This document shows, piece after piece, positions 17,631 through 26,221 of a stretch of 64,000 bases of DNA (positions are counted from its first letter, which is position 1; each line of letters starts with the position of its first letter). This DNA is from Bacteroidales bacterium (GTDB lineage Bacteria > Bacteroidota > Bacteroidia > Bacteroidales > UBA932): NCBI GenBank assembly GCA_017395045.1, contig JAFPWG010000006.1:1-64000 (forward strand), given 5' to 3'. The notes beneath the pieces were generated by a model that did not search any database, had not been told where the DNA came from, and was given only the letters and a program-made list of their open reading frames with translations. The position numbers and the translations under genes were made by a program.

Positions 17631-18905
17631 CTAACCTCCGAAATTGTCGAACAGGATGCTCTCGGGGGCAACGCCCAGGGAGTCGAGCAGGTCGCACACG
17701 CACTTGGTCATCATGGGCGGTCCGCACATGAAGTACTTGATGTCCTCGGGGGCCTCGTGGTCCTTGAGGTAGGTTTCGTTCATCACGTTGTGGACGAAAC
17801 CGGCGGTGTACTTCACGCCGGCGGCATCGGCTGCCGGGTCCGGACGGTCGAGGGCCAGGTGGAAGTGGAAGTTCGGGAAGTCCTTTTCGATCTCGGCGAA
17901 ATCTTCCAGGTAGAAGGCTTCGACGAGGGCGCGGGCACCGTAGAAGAAGTGGACCTGACGCTTGGTCTTCAGGGTCTTGAACAGGTGCATGATGTGGCTG
18001 CGGAGCGGAGCCATGCCGGCACCGCCGCCCACGAAGATGTATTCCATCTCCTCGGGATCGTCCTTCGGAAGGAGGAACTCACCATAGGGACCGCTGATCC
18101 ACACCTTGTCGCCCGGTTTGCGGGAGAAGACGTAGGTCGAGGCGATTCCCGGAGGAACGCCCGGGACGAACTTGAACACGCCCTTCGGCTGGGTGCGGTC
18201 GAACGGAGGGGTCGCGATACGCACGTTCAGCTTGATGACGTCCTTCTCGGCCGGATACGAGGCCATGGAATAGGCACGGATGGTAGGCTCGTTGTTCTTG
18301 AATTTCAGCGAGGTAATGCCGTATTTCTCCCAGTCGCCCATGTAGATGGGGGCGACACCCATGTCGGAGAAGTCGGCTTCGTACTTCGGAATGTCGATCT
18401 GGATGTACTCGCCGGACTTGAAGTCGATGTGCTCGCCTTCCGGAAGACGGACAGTGAATTCCTTGATGAAGGTCGCGACGTTCTCGTTGGAGATGACTTC
18501 GCACTCGAGTTTCTTGACGCTGAGGGCACTCTCCGGAACGGCGATCTGGAGGTTGTCCTTGACCTTCACCTGGCAACCCAGGCGCCAGCCTTCCTTGATC
18601 TGCTTGCGGGAGAAGAATCCGGTCTCGGTGGGGAGGATGGTTCCGCCGCCGTCAAGGACCTGGAGCTTGCACTGGCCGCAGTTGGCCTTGCCGCCGCAGG
18701 CGGAGGGAAGGAAGATGCCGTGGTCGGCCAGGGTGTGCATCAGGTCGCCGCCGGGGGTGACTTCCAGTTCCTTGGAACCGTTGTTGATGGAGACCTTGAC
18801 GGAACCGGAGGGCATGAGGGCATTCTTGATCCAGACCAGCAGGATGGCCAGCAGGACCGTTACGACGAGCATCACGAGGATGGCTGCAAGTAATGTATTT
18901 CCCAT
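17631..18905 (-). CDS. nqrF: Na+-translocating NADH:quinone reductase subunit F
   Basis: The 424-residue entry subunit of Na+-NQR, which takes electrons from NADH. It has an N-terminal membrane anchor (3-27), a 2Fe-2S ferredoxin domain with Cys70, Cys76 and Cys79 (SACGGKANCGQC) plus a later Cys in RLGCQV, an FAD domain with RAYSMAS, and an NADH domain with GGGAGMAPLRS and CGPPMM. The length is normal. It is the last gene of the nqrABCDEF operon and ends 17 bp before the shared terminator. Confidence 0.98.
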   Translation of the reverse strand: MGNTLLAAILVMLVVTVLLAILLVWIKNALMPSGSVKVSINNGSKELEVTPGGDLMHTLADHGIFLPSACGGKANCGQCKLQVLDGGGTILPTETGFFSRKQIKEGWRLGCQVKVKDNLQIAVPESALSVKKLECEVISNENVATFIKEFTVRLPEGEHIDFKSGEYIQIDIPKYEADFSDMGVAPIYMGDWEKYGITSLKFKNNEPTIRAYSMASYPAEKDVIKLNVRIATPPFDRTQPKGVFKFVPGVPPGIASTYVFSRKPGDKVWISGPYGEFLLPKDDPEEMEYIFVGGGAGMAPLRSHIMHLFKTLKTKRQVHFFYGARALVEAFYLEDFAEIEKDFPNFHFHLALDRPDPAADAAGVKYTAGFVHNVMNETYLKDHEAPEDIKYFMCGPPMMTKCVCDLLDSLGVAPESILFDNFGG

Positions 18906-18920
18906 AATGATCTCCTCCGA

Positions 18921-19535
18921 TTAAAGTGAAATGCCCATGAAGGTCATGAAGGCGAGGCCCATCAGACCGACGGTGATGAAGGTGATGCCCAGTCCCTTGA
19001 GTGCGGGCGGCACGTTGGAGTAGGCCATCTTCTCGCGGATGGCCGCGAGGGAGACGATGGCGAGGAACCAGCCGATGCCGGAGCCGAGGGAATAGACCAC
19101 GGCTTCACCGATGTTCAGGAAGTCCTTCTGCTGCATGAACAGGGAACCGCCCAGGATGGCGCAGTTCACCGCGATCAGCGGCAGGAAGATACCCAGGGAC
19201 GAGTAGAGTTCCGGCGAGAACTTCTCCACGACCATCTCCACGATCTGCACGATGGCGGCGATGACCGCGATGAAGACGATGAAGCTCAGGAAGCTCAGGT
19301 CCACGTCGGCCATGCCGGGGCTGAGCCACTTGAGGGCGCCGGGCTGAAGCACATAGGTGTTCAGCAGGTAGTTGATCGGCAGGGTGATCAGGAGGACGGC
19401 GATAACCGCGACGCCCAGTCCCGCAGCCGTCTTGACATTCTTCGATACCGCCAGGTATGAGCACATACCCAGAAAGTACGCGAAGATCATATTGTCCACG
19501 AAGATGGACTTGACGAATAAGCTGAGATATTCCAT
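18921..19535 (-). CDS. nqrE: Na+-translocating NADH:quinone reductase subunit E
   Basis: A 204-residue integral membrane protein with six predicted helices. With NqrD it forms the inverted-repeat core that carries sodium and, in the known structure, a membrane Fe-S centre; Cys residues in the N-terminal part ([11 protein letters not shown]) and middle (VNCAILGGS) fit that role. The N-terminal [19 protein letters not shown] is characteristic of NqrE. Order and spacing (12 bp after nqrD, 15 bp before nqrF) are standard for the operon. Confidence 0.97.
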   Translation of the reverse strand: MEYLSLFVKSIFVDNMIFAYFLGMCSYLAVSKNVKTAAGLGVAVIAVLLITLPINYLLNTYVLQPGALKWLSPGMADVDLSFLSFIVFIAVIAAIVQIVEMVVEKFSPELYSSLGIFLPLIAVNCAILGGSLFMQQKDFLNIGEAVVYSLGSGIGWFLAIVSLAAIREKMAYSNVPPALKGLGITFITVGLMGLAFMTFMGISL

Positions 19536-19547
19536 AAGGCGTCGGTA

Positions 19548-20162
19548 TTATTTTTCCTGAAGGTCTTTCTGGATGCTCCGCTGGACCCATACGATGCATC
19601 CCAGGAGGATGAGGGCGAACGGCGGGAGGATCACGAGGTTGTTCGGCTCATAGCCGAAGCGGTTGAGGATGTCGATCCCGAACAGGGTGCCGCTTCCGAG
19701 GAGTTCGCGGAAGAAGGCGACGATGAGGAGGATCAGGCCGTAGCCCGCACCGTTGGCCACGCCGTCCAGGAAGCTCGGCCAGGGCTTGTTGCCCAGGGCG
19801 AACGCCTCGATGCGGCCCATCACGATGCAGTTCGTGATGATGAGGCCGATGTACACGGACAGCTGCTTGTCGATGGCGTAGGTGGCTTCGAAACTCTTGA
19901 GGATCTGGTCCACCAGGATCACCATCATGGCGACCACGACGAGCTGGACGATGATACGGACCCGCCCCGGAATGGTGTTCCTGAGGAGGGAGAGGATCAG
20001 GCTGGAGATGCCGCAGACGACGATGACGGAGAGCGCCATGACGAGCGCACCCTTCAGCGTGACCGTGACCGCCAGGGACGAGCAGATGCCCAGCACCAGG
20101 ACGGTAATCGGATTACCCTTGAAAATGGGGTTGAGGATGGTTTCTTTCAATTTCGCATTCAT
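19548..20162 (-). CDS. nqrD: Na+-translocating NADH:quinone reductase subunit D
   Basis: A 204-residue membrane protein with six predicted helices, homologous to NqrE in inverted topology. LGICSSLAVTVTL and GLIITNCIVMGRIEAFAL are typical, with the Cys pair positioned like that of NqrE to share the membrane Fe-S centre. It is part of the path by which electrons pass from NqrF to NqrB while sodium is exported. It begins 3 bp after nqrC stops. Confidence 0.97.
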   Translation of the reverse strand: MNAKLKETILNPIFKGNPITVLVLGICSSLAVTVTLKGALVMALSVIVVCGISSLILSLLRNTIPGRVRIIVQLVVVAMMVILVDQILKSFEATYAIDKQLSVYIGLIITNCIVMGRIEAFALGNKPWPSFLDGVANGAGYGLILLIVAFFRELLGSGTLFGIDILNRFGYEPNNLVILPPFALILLGCIVWVQRSIQKDLQEK

Positions 20163-20165
20163 GGC

Positions 20166-21053
20166 TTACTCCTCCTTGTGTTTCATGTTACCGTTGCAGT
20201 CGGGGCACTCGCAGCCGGGGCAGTGGCAGCCGTCCTGGCCGGGGGTGCAATGACAGTCGCAGGGGCAGTCTTCGCAGGGGCAGGACGGGCACTTGCATTC
20301 GTTCCGCTCCGGCTGGCTGACATTCCCCAGGAAATACTTCGCATAGGCGGCGAACCAGGTGTTGATCGCGGCGTCGAGACCCTGGGAGGTCATCGTCGCA
20401 CCGGTAATTGCGTCGATCTGGTTGTCGGCCAGCGTCCCTTCGGCACCCTTCACGATCTGGAAGACCGGAGCCTTGTCGAAGGCGGCCTGCTTGCCGGCGA
20501 ATGCTGCCTGGAAGGCCGGATCGTCCTTGATCTTAGCGCCGAGACCGGCGGTTTCAGACTCGTGGTCGAAGTAGGCGCCCTTGATGGTGGAGCTGCCTTT
20601 CTCGAAGGCGACATAGCCCCAGACCGGGCCCCAGAGGCCGGCGCCGTAGATGGGAACCACGGTGGTGCCGTCCTTGAATTCGAACACGGGAAGTTCGGGC
20701 TCGCCGGTGGCGTTGGCGCCGCCCTTGATGTTGTAGTTCTGCCGTTTGAGCAGCTTCGGACTGAAGACTTCGTCCAGGGAAAGGTCGGCGACCTTTTCGC
20801 CCGCGACGTTCACGGTGTAGGCCTTGTCGATTTCGGAGGCGTACTTCTCGAGGACGGCGGCGTTGCCCATCTTCTGGAACTCCGCCTTGGTGCCGAACTG
20901 GGCGGCGGTGAGCATCTGGGAGATGGTCTCCGCCTTCTCGTTGGCATCCTGCCGCCCCTTGAGGGACTGGGAGACGAACGCCAGGAGCGCGGCTACGACG
21001 ACCACGATGAGGGCCGTGTAGAGTACGGTATATACGTTGTTGTTGGTATTCAT
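20166..21053 (-). CDS. nqrC: Na+-translocating NADH:quinone reductase subunit C with Cys-rich tail
   Basis: A 295-residue subunit with one N-terminal membrane helix (about 9-28) and a periplasmic FMN domain. The flavin is attached covalently to Thr220 in DAITGAT. The normal domain ends near residue 244; about 50 more residues follow, carrying 13 cysteines between 253 and 286 in CxC and CPxC spacing, plus His268 and His277. This tail is unlike known NqrC and looks like a metal-binding, metallothionein-like extension on the outer face of the membrane. The frame is intact and nqrD follows 3 bp later, so read-through into non-coding sequence is unlikely. Confidence 0.95.
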   Translation of the reverse strand: MNTNNNVYTVLYTALIVVVVAALLAFVSQSLKGRQDANEKAETISQMLTAAQFGTKAEFQKMGNAAVLEKYASEIDKAYTVNVAGEKVADLSLDEVFSPKLLKRQNYNIKGGANATGEPELPVFEFKDGTTVVPIYGAGLWGPVWGYVAFEKGSSTIKGAYFDHESETAGLGAKIKDDPAFQAAFAGKQAAFDKAPVFQIVKGAEGTLADNQIDAITGATMTSQGLDAAINTWFAAYAKYFLGNVSQPERNECKCPSCPCEDCPCDCHCTPGQDGCHCPGCECPDCNGNMKHKEE

Positions 21054-21065
21054 GGCGCGTATCCT

Positions 21066-22220
21066 TTAGGCGGTTTTGATTCTTTTCGCGCGGCGGTTGA
21101 TGCGGGACGTTACGACGCAGTGGTCGATGAGCGGGGCCATCGTGTTCATGAACAGGATGGCGAGCATCATGCCTTCCATGTACCCGGGGTTCCACAGGCG
21201 GACCACCACGGCGAGGGCGCCGATGAGGAAGCCGTAGATCCATTTGCCGGTCTCGGTCTGGGCCGCGGTCACCGGGTCGGTGGCCATGAACACGGAGCCG
21301 AACAGGAAGCCGCCCATCACAAGCTGGTAGTAGCACGGGACAGCGGTGGCGCCGGCGAGCTGGCCCAGCCAGCCGACGAGCAGGCCGCCCGCGATGCTGG
21401 AGACCATGATCTTCCAGGAGGCAACTCCCGTCCAGACGAGGAGGATGGCGCCGAGGAGGATGGCGATGACGCTGGTTTCACCGGTGGAACCGGGGATGAA
21501 TCCGTAGAACATATCCAGGAAGGAATACTGGCCCACGGCTCCGGTGGCGGCGTCGAAGGCGCCGTCATGCGCGATGGCGAGCGGGGTGGCCGCGGAGACC
21601 GCATCCACGTCCTTCAGGGCGGAGACCCAGGTCTTGGATACCCAAACGGAGGAACCGGACATCGAGGAAGGGTAGGAGAAGAACAGGAAGGCGCGCGCCA
21701 CGAGGGCGGGGTTCCAGATGTTCATGCCGGTGCCGCCGAACACTTCCTTCACGAAGATGACGGAGAAGGCCACGGCGAGGGCAAGCATCCACAGGGGGAC
21801 GTCCACCGGGACGATGAGCGGGATGAGGAAGCCGGTGACGAGGTAGCCCTCGTTCACTTCCTCGCCGCGGATCTGGGAGGAACCGAACTCGATGGCGAGG
21901 CCGACGAGGTAGGATACGACGAACAGCGGAAGCATCCGGAGCAGTCCGTACCAGAACATGTGCCAGAAGTTCCAGTCGAGTCCGTAGGTGAGGGAGGTCT
22001 GCAGGCCCACGTTGTACATGCCGAAGAGGGCTGCCGGGACGAGGGCGATGACGACCATGATCATCACGCGCTTGAGGTCGATGCCGTCACGCACGTGGGC
22101 GCCCTTCGCCGTCACGGTTCCCGGGACGCGGAGGAAGGTGTCGAACGCATCGATGGTAGAGTGAAGCCAGTACAGCTTGCCGCCTTTTTCAAAGAGGCCG
22201 GGTTTCTTTTCGTCTGCCAT
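21066..22220 (-). CDS. nqrB: Na+-translocating NADH:quinone reductase subunit B
   Basis: A 384-residue membrane subunit with about ten helices, the main sodium-pumping and quinone-reducing part of the complex. It holds a second covalent FMN: the site here reads DAVSAAT with Thr212, where the usual ApbE recognition motif has Gly in place of the first Ala (SGAT). NIWNPALVARAFLFF is a typical conserved stretch. The gene lies 3 bp after nqrA and 12 bp before nqrC. The length is slightly short of Vibrio NqrB but normal for Bacteroidota. Confidence 0.97.
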   Translation of the reverse strand: MADEKKPGLFEKGGKLYWLHSTIDAFDTFLRVPGTVTAKGAHVRDGIDLKRVMIMVVIALVPAALFGMYNVGLQTSLTYGLDWNFWHMFWYGLLRMLPLFVVSYLVGLAIEFGSSQIRGEEVNEGYLVTGFLIPLIVPVDVPLWMLALAVAFSVIFVKEVFGGTGMNIWNPALVARAFLFFSYPSSMSGSSVWVSKTWVSALKDVDAVSAATPLAIAHDGAFDAATGAVGQYSFLDMFYGFIPGSTGETSVIAILLGAILLVWTGVASWKIMVSSIAGGLLVGWLGQLAGATAVPCYYQLVMGGFLFGSVFMATDPVTAAQTETGKWIYGFLIGALAVVVRLWNPGYMEGMMLAILFMNTMAPLIDHCVVTSRINRRAKRIKTA

Positions 22221-22223
22221 AAC

Positions 22224-23564
22224 TTATGCCATTTCTTTAATCATCAGGTCGATACCCTGCTGGATAATGGCCTGGATGTCGTTCTTGGAAGGATCCACAT
22301 AGTCGCAGAGGGCCAGGTCTTCCGGCAGGACCTCGTAGATGCCGAACTTCTCCATCTTCTCGATGTCGCCCGCCAGGCAGGCCTTGATCAGGTAGATGGG
22401 GAAGATGTCCATCGGAGTCACGTCCTCGAAGCACTTGGTCTCGACGAAGGCGCGGGGACCGCCGTGGAGGTTGGTGTCCATGTCGTACTTCTTCTTGGGG
22501 GTGAGCCAGGAGAAGTAGCACCAGGAGGAACTGTGCACTTTCGGGCGGAAGGGCTTGGCCCAGCCGAACCATTCGCGCTCCGTACCTTCGTGCAGGAGGG
22601 TGAGCTGGTCCTGGAAGAAGCCCAGGCAGCCGTCGGCGCCGAGGGTTTCGCCGGTGAGGACGTCACCGCCGATGACGCGGGCGTCCGCCGGGACATCGAC
22701 AAGTTCCTTGACGGGCGTGCCCGGGAGGGCGACGACGTAGGCGGGGTTCTTGACGACGGGCCCGGTGACAGCCACCTTGCGGGTGAGGTCCAGTTTGCCG
22801 GTATTGATCACGCGGCCGATGGCGGCGAGCAGGAGCGGGGACACGGTCCAGACGGTCTCGCCCTTCTGGATGGGGGCGATGTGGCTGATCTGTACGCCCA
22901 CGTTGCCGGCGGGGTGCTTGCCGCTCACCTCGTGGGTGATGGCATGCTCCACCTTGTGGAACGGGGTGCTGGACCAGACGGCCTTGTTCACGGCGAGGTG
23001 GACGCCTCCGTCGGTGAGCAGGCCGAGGGCGTTCACGCCGGCCTGGATGTCCGCGAAACGGTCACCGAGGGTGAACTCGGTGTCGGCCGCGAGGGGAGCG
23101 GTGCTGTAGGTGGAAACGAAGACCGCCTTCGGACGGAGCGCCGGGTCCGCCATGACGCCGTAGGGGCGCTGGACCAGCGACATCCACAGGCCGGTCTTGA
23201 GAAGGAGCTCCTTGACCTGCTCCGCGTCGGCGGGGACCTTCGAGCCGAAATCGACATACTCCTGGGAGTCGTCGGCCTGGACAAGGACGGCCAGCAGCTT
23301 TCTCTTCTCACCCCGGACAATCTGCGCCACGGTGCCGCTGACGGGCGACGTGACGAGGATCGCGGGATTCTGCTTGTCGACCAGGACGGGGGAACCGGCG
23401 AGGACGCGGTCGCCTTCCTTCACCAGGAGCCTCGGGAGGAAGCCCTTGAAGTCGGTCGGCTTGACGGCGACGAGTCCCGGTTTCACAGTCTTGGCGACTG
23501 TCGGGGCAGCGGCACCCTTCAGGGGAATGTCGAGGCCCTTTTTCAAATCGAGATGGTTTGACAT
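22224..23564 (-). CDS. nqrA: Na+-translocating NADH:quinone reductase subunit A
   Basis: A 446-residue peripheral subunit on the cytoplasmic side that contacts NqrB and shapes the quinone site. The start at 23564 gives the family N-terminus HLDLKKGLDIPLKG. The pattern LVKEGDRVLAGSPV is the biotinyl-lipoyl-like domain shared with RnfC. The longer upstream frame lacks homology. It is the first gene of the operon. Upstream sequence holds only imperfect -7 boxes (TATATTTT near 23600), shared with the divergent helicase gene. Confidence 0.97.
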   Translation of the reverse strand: MSNHLDLKKGLDIPLKGAAAPTVAKTVKPGLVAVKPTDFKGFLPRLLVKEGDRVLAGSPVLVDKQNPAILVTSPVSGTVAQIVRGEKRKLLAVLVQADDSQEYVDFGSKVPADAEQVKELLLKTGLWMSLVQRPYGVMADPALRPKAVFVSTYSTAPLAADTEFTLGDRFADIQAGVNALGLLTDGGVHLAVNKAVWSSTPFHKVEHAITHEVSGKHPAGNVGVQISHIAPIQKGETVWTVSPLLLAAIGRVINTGKLDLTRKVAVTGPVVKNPAYVVALPGTPVKELVDVPADARVIGGDVLTGETLGADGCLGFFQDQLTLLHEGTEREWFGWAKPFRPKVHSSSWCYFSWLTPKKKYDMDTNLHGGPRAFVETKCFEDVTPMDIFPIYLIKACLAGDIEKMEKFGIYEVLPEDLALCDYVDPSKNDIQAIIQQGIDLMIKEMA

Positions 23565-23652
23565 TATTGAAACGGTTTTGTGTATTTGCTTTAAAATATA
23601 GCGCGAATTTACGCATTTTTTCACTATTTTCGTGCAAAATACAGAGGAAGAA

Positions 23653-26046
23653 ATGAGCACCATACTGGAAGATTTGAACAGAGAGCAGAGACAGGCGGTC
23701 GAATGTGCGGATGGACCGGTGCTGATTGTGGCGGGGGCGGGTTCCGGGAAAACCCGCGTATTGACCTCACGCATAGCGTTTTTGGTCGAACGGGGAACGG
23801 ATCCGGCGCGGATCCTGGCCCTGACTTTTACGAAAAAGGCGGCCGGCGAAATGAAAGAGCGTATCGGGCAGATGGTGGGGGACCGGAAGGCTCGTCGCAT
23901 CTATATGGGCACCTTCCATTCCGTGTTCATCCGGTTCCTCCGGGAGTTCGCCGACAGGATCGGCTTTCCCCCCGGATTCACCATCTACGATACCTCGGAT
24001 TCCGTGAGCGCCGTCAAGGCCTGCATCAAGCAGCTGGGCCTGGATGACAAGACATACAAGCCCAAGGAGGTGCTTTCCCGCATTTCCAAGGCGAAGAACG
24101 ATTTGGTCACCCCCACGCCCTATTCCGAAGGAGTGGGCGGTTTCCGGGACGACGACCGTCTCCACAAGAAACCGGAGATCTACAAGGTTTACCAGCTTTA
24201 CTGCCAGATGTGCCGGCAGTCGGGGGTGATGGACTTCGACGACATCCTCCTGTACATGAACATCCTCCTGCGGGGCAGTGCCGATGCCCTCGCTTCCATC
24301 GCCGGACGGTTCGACGCCATCCTCGTGGACGAGTACCAGGACACCAACCTCGCCCAGTACCTGATCCTCAAGAAGCTGGCCGTGCACCGGAACATCACGG
24401 TAGTGGGGGATGATTCGCAGTCCATCTATGCCTTCCGCGGAGCCAAGATCGAGAACATCCTCAATTTCAAGAAGGATTTCCCCGAGGCGAAGACCTTCCG
24501 CCTGGAGCGGAACTACCGCTCCACGCAGAACATCGTGAATGCCGCCAATACCTTGATTTCCAAGAATGAAGGCCGCATTCCGAAACAGTGTGTGTCGATG
24601 GGGGACATGGGAGAGAAGATCCGCCTCGTGCGGGCCTACACCGAGCAAGAGGAGGGTGCGCTGGTCGCTTCGGCCATCCTGCAGCGGATGCAGTCGGAGC
24701 ATGCGGCCTATGAAGATTTCGCCGTCCTGTACAGGACCAATTCCCAGTCGCGCGCCCTGGAGGAGCAACTGCGCAAGCGCAACATCCCCTACATGATCTG
24801 GTCGGGCAACTCCTTCTTCGACCGGGCCGAGGTGAAGGACTTGATGGCTTATTTCAAACTCGCCGCCAACCTGAAGGACGACGAATCCTTCAAGCGGGTG
24901 GTGAACAAACCTGCCCGGGGAATCGGGGATACCTCCCTGAACGCGCTTGCGGCCGCCGCCCAGGCGCACGGAACCTCGCTGTCCGAGGCCGCATCCGCAC
25001 CCGACCTGGAAAGTTTCGGTCTCCGGGGCGCCGCCATCACGAAGATCCGTGCATTCTGCACGATGATCGAGAAGGCTGCCGTCGGCATCGACACGTCCGA
25101 CGCCTACGACCTGGCCCGTACGCTGGCCTATGATTCGGGATTGTTTTCCTTCTACAAGGAGGATGTCTCCATTGAAGGACAGGCCCGTTTCGCCAATGTG
25201 CAGGAGCTTCTGGACAGCGTGAAGGGGTTCGTGGAGGATGAGCAGGGCGAATACTGCAACGCCCTGGTGGAAGATGGCCGCTATACCGACGTGTCCGACA
25301 TCCCCGAATCCGAATTGCCGGTCGTCACCTTGCCTTCCTTCCTGGAGAACATCTCCCTCCTCTCCAGCGTGGACGTGGCGGAAGATGAAACCGCAAACCG
25401 AGTCGCGCTGATGACGGCGCATTCGGCAAAAGGCCTGGAGTTCCCCTATGTCCTTGTGACGGGGATGGAGGAGAACCTGTTCCCCTCCGGAGGATGGTCC
25501 TTGACCGAGAAGGACCTGGAGGAGGAGCGGCGCTTGTTCTATGTGGCCCTGACCCGGGCGAAGAAGGTCGTTACGCTCTTCTATGCCCAGACACGCATGC
25601 GCAACGGCAAGCACGAATCCAACGCCCCGAGTCGTTTCCTGCGTGAAATCGCGCCCCAGTACCTTCAGAATCCGCTCCGCAAGGAAGACCTGACGGCGGA
25701 ATCGCACGAAGACGACTTCCCTGGCTTCCGTTTCGGGCGGACCTCCGGGCGGGAGAATCCGTTCCGGCCTGCGCCCGTCCGGAACGAAAGGCCTGCGGTG
25801 TCCCGTCCCCTGACGCGGGAGACGCTGGCGAACCGTCCGCTGCCTCCGAAGATTCCCGATGCGGAGTTCATCCCGGACCCGATGTCCAGTTTCCGGGAGG
25901 GAGACCGGATCGAACACAATCGATTTGGGGTTGGAAAAGTCCTAGAAATCACCGGAATAGTACCAGATATCAAGGCGAGAATCGCCTTTGATAAATATGG
26001 CGAAAAACTTTTATTGCTAAAATTTGCAAAAATACGTCATATGTAA
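23653..26046 (+). CDS. UvrD/PcrA-type superfamily 1 DNA helicase
   Basis: A 797-residue 3'-5' helicase. Motif I is AGAGSGKT, motif II VDEYQDTN, motif III VVGDDSQSIYAFRGA, motif V TAHSAKGLEF, and motif VI VALTRAK. The N-terminus LEDLNREQRQAV is the Q-motif region. The C-terminal tail (GDRIEHNRFGVGKVLEI) is the PcrA/UvrD type that contacts RNA polymerase or partner proteins. I choose the ATG at 23653 with an AGAGGAAG ribosome site; a GTG seven codons earlier is possible. It works in excision and mismatch repair and in clearing proteins from DNA. Confidence 0.95.
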   Translation: MSTILEDLNREQRQAVECADGPVLIVAGAGSGKTRVLTSRIAFLVERGTDPARILALTFTKKAAGEMKERIGQMVGDRKARRIYMGTFHSVFIRFLREFADRIGFPPGFTIYDTSDSVSAVKACIKQLGLDDKTYKPKEVLSRISKAKNDLVTPTPYSEGVGGFRDDDRLHKKPEIYKVYQLYCQMCRQSGVMDFDDILLYMNILLRGSADALASIAGRFDAILVDEYQDTNLAQYLILKKLAVHRNITVVGDDSQSIYAFRGAKIENILNFKKDFPEAKTFRLERNYRSTQNIVNAANTLISKNEGRIPKQCVSMGDMGEKIRLVRAYTEQEEGALVASAILQRMQSEHAAYEDFAVLYRTNSQSRALEEQLRKRNIPYMIWSGNSFFDRAEVKDLMAYFKLAANLKDDESFKRVVNKPARGIGDTSLNALAAAAQAHGTSLSEAASAPDLESFGLRGAAITKIRAFCTMIEKAAVGIDTSDAYDLARTLAYDSGLFSFYKEDVSIEGQARFANVQELLDSVKGFVEDEQGEYCNALVEDGRYTDVSDIPESELPVVTLPSFLENISLLSSVDVAEDETANRVALMTAHSAKGLEFPYVLVTGMEENLFPSGGWSLTEKDLEEERRLFYVALTRAKKVVTLFYAQTRMRNGKHESNAPSRFLREIAPQYLQNPLRKEDLTAESHEDDFPGFRFGRTSGRENPFRPAPVRNERPAVSRPLTRETLANRPLPPKIPDAEFIPDPMSSFREGDRIEHNRFGVGKVLEITGIVPDIKARIAFDKYGEKLLLLKFAKIRHM

Positions 26047-26077
26047 CTTGTTGATATGAAAAACTTTTGTATATTTG
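26047..26077 (+). promoter_or_regulatory. promoter without a following gene
   Basis: -33 CTTG (26047-26050), 19 bp, -7 TATATTTG (26070-26077). It points to the candidate small RNA. A 12-bp perfect inverted repeat (26055-26066 with 26083-26094) surrounds the -7 box and predicted start, so it could be an operator or, as RNA, a weak hairpin after the helicase gene. Confidence 0.6.
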
Positions 26078-26081
26078 CAGT

Positions 26082-26206
26082 GAAGTTTTTCATAGTTTAA
26101 GTTTAGGTTAAGTAGCGGGGCTGTCGCAGAGATGCGCCAGCCTCGTGAATTTTAGGAGAGTCAGGAACGAAAAATCCAACTCTGTTCGAGTTGGATTGAA
26201 GTTTTT
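26082..26206 (+). ncRNA. candidate small structured RNA
   Basis: About 125 nt run from the predicted start after the orphan promoter to a terminator hairpin. No open frame of any length is present. Inside is a strong hairpin (26116-26145): 12 pairs, one T-C mismatch, and a GAGA tetraloop of the stable GNRA class. The 3' end is the ten-pair stem at 26173-26197 followed by GAAG and five T. It does not carry the conserved loop of 4.5S RNA, nor RNase P or tmRNA features. It may be a regulatory RNA, possibly acting on glnA, whose 3' end is 16 bp away on the other strand. Confidence 0.45.
26173..26197. terminator. terminator hairpin 3' of glnA, usable in both directions
   Basis: Perfect ten-pair stem AATCCAACTC / GAGTTGGATT with a five-base loop. 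On the minus strand it is followed at once by T residues (end of glnA); on the plus strand T5 follows after four bases. Confidence 0.8.
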
Positions 26207-26221
26207 CATAGGTGGGATGCT

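Larger units (their letters stand above)
26081..26211 (+). repeat. 15-bp direct repeat bounding the candidate RNA
   Basis: TGAAGTTTTTCATAG occurs at 26081-26095 and again at 26197-26211, same orientation, 116 bp apart. A reverse copy of its core (12 bp) lies at 26055-26066. The two direct copies bound the structured segment like a target-site duplication. Confidence 0.7.

Noticed and set aside
20200..20310. The NqrC tail region as a CRISPR-like or tandem-repeat array
   Set aside because: Repeat units are irregular Cys-codon patterns inside an intact frame, with no constant repeat and unique spacers.
20178..23561. Plus-strand open frame of over 1100 codons through nqrC, nqrB and nqrA
   Set aside because: Antisense shadow of three clear nqr genes; the translation has no domain and is unusually rich in Gly, Asp, Glu and His.
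23767..25917. Minus-strand frame of about 716 codons across the helicase gene
   Set aside because: Antisense shadow of a complete UvrD/PcrA gene with all motifs on the other strand.
26082..26206. Candidate RNA as 4.5S (SRP) RNA, 6S RNA or RNase P RNA
   Set aside because: The conserved SRP tetraloop region, the long 6S bulge and RNase P core sequences are not seen; left as an unknown RNA.
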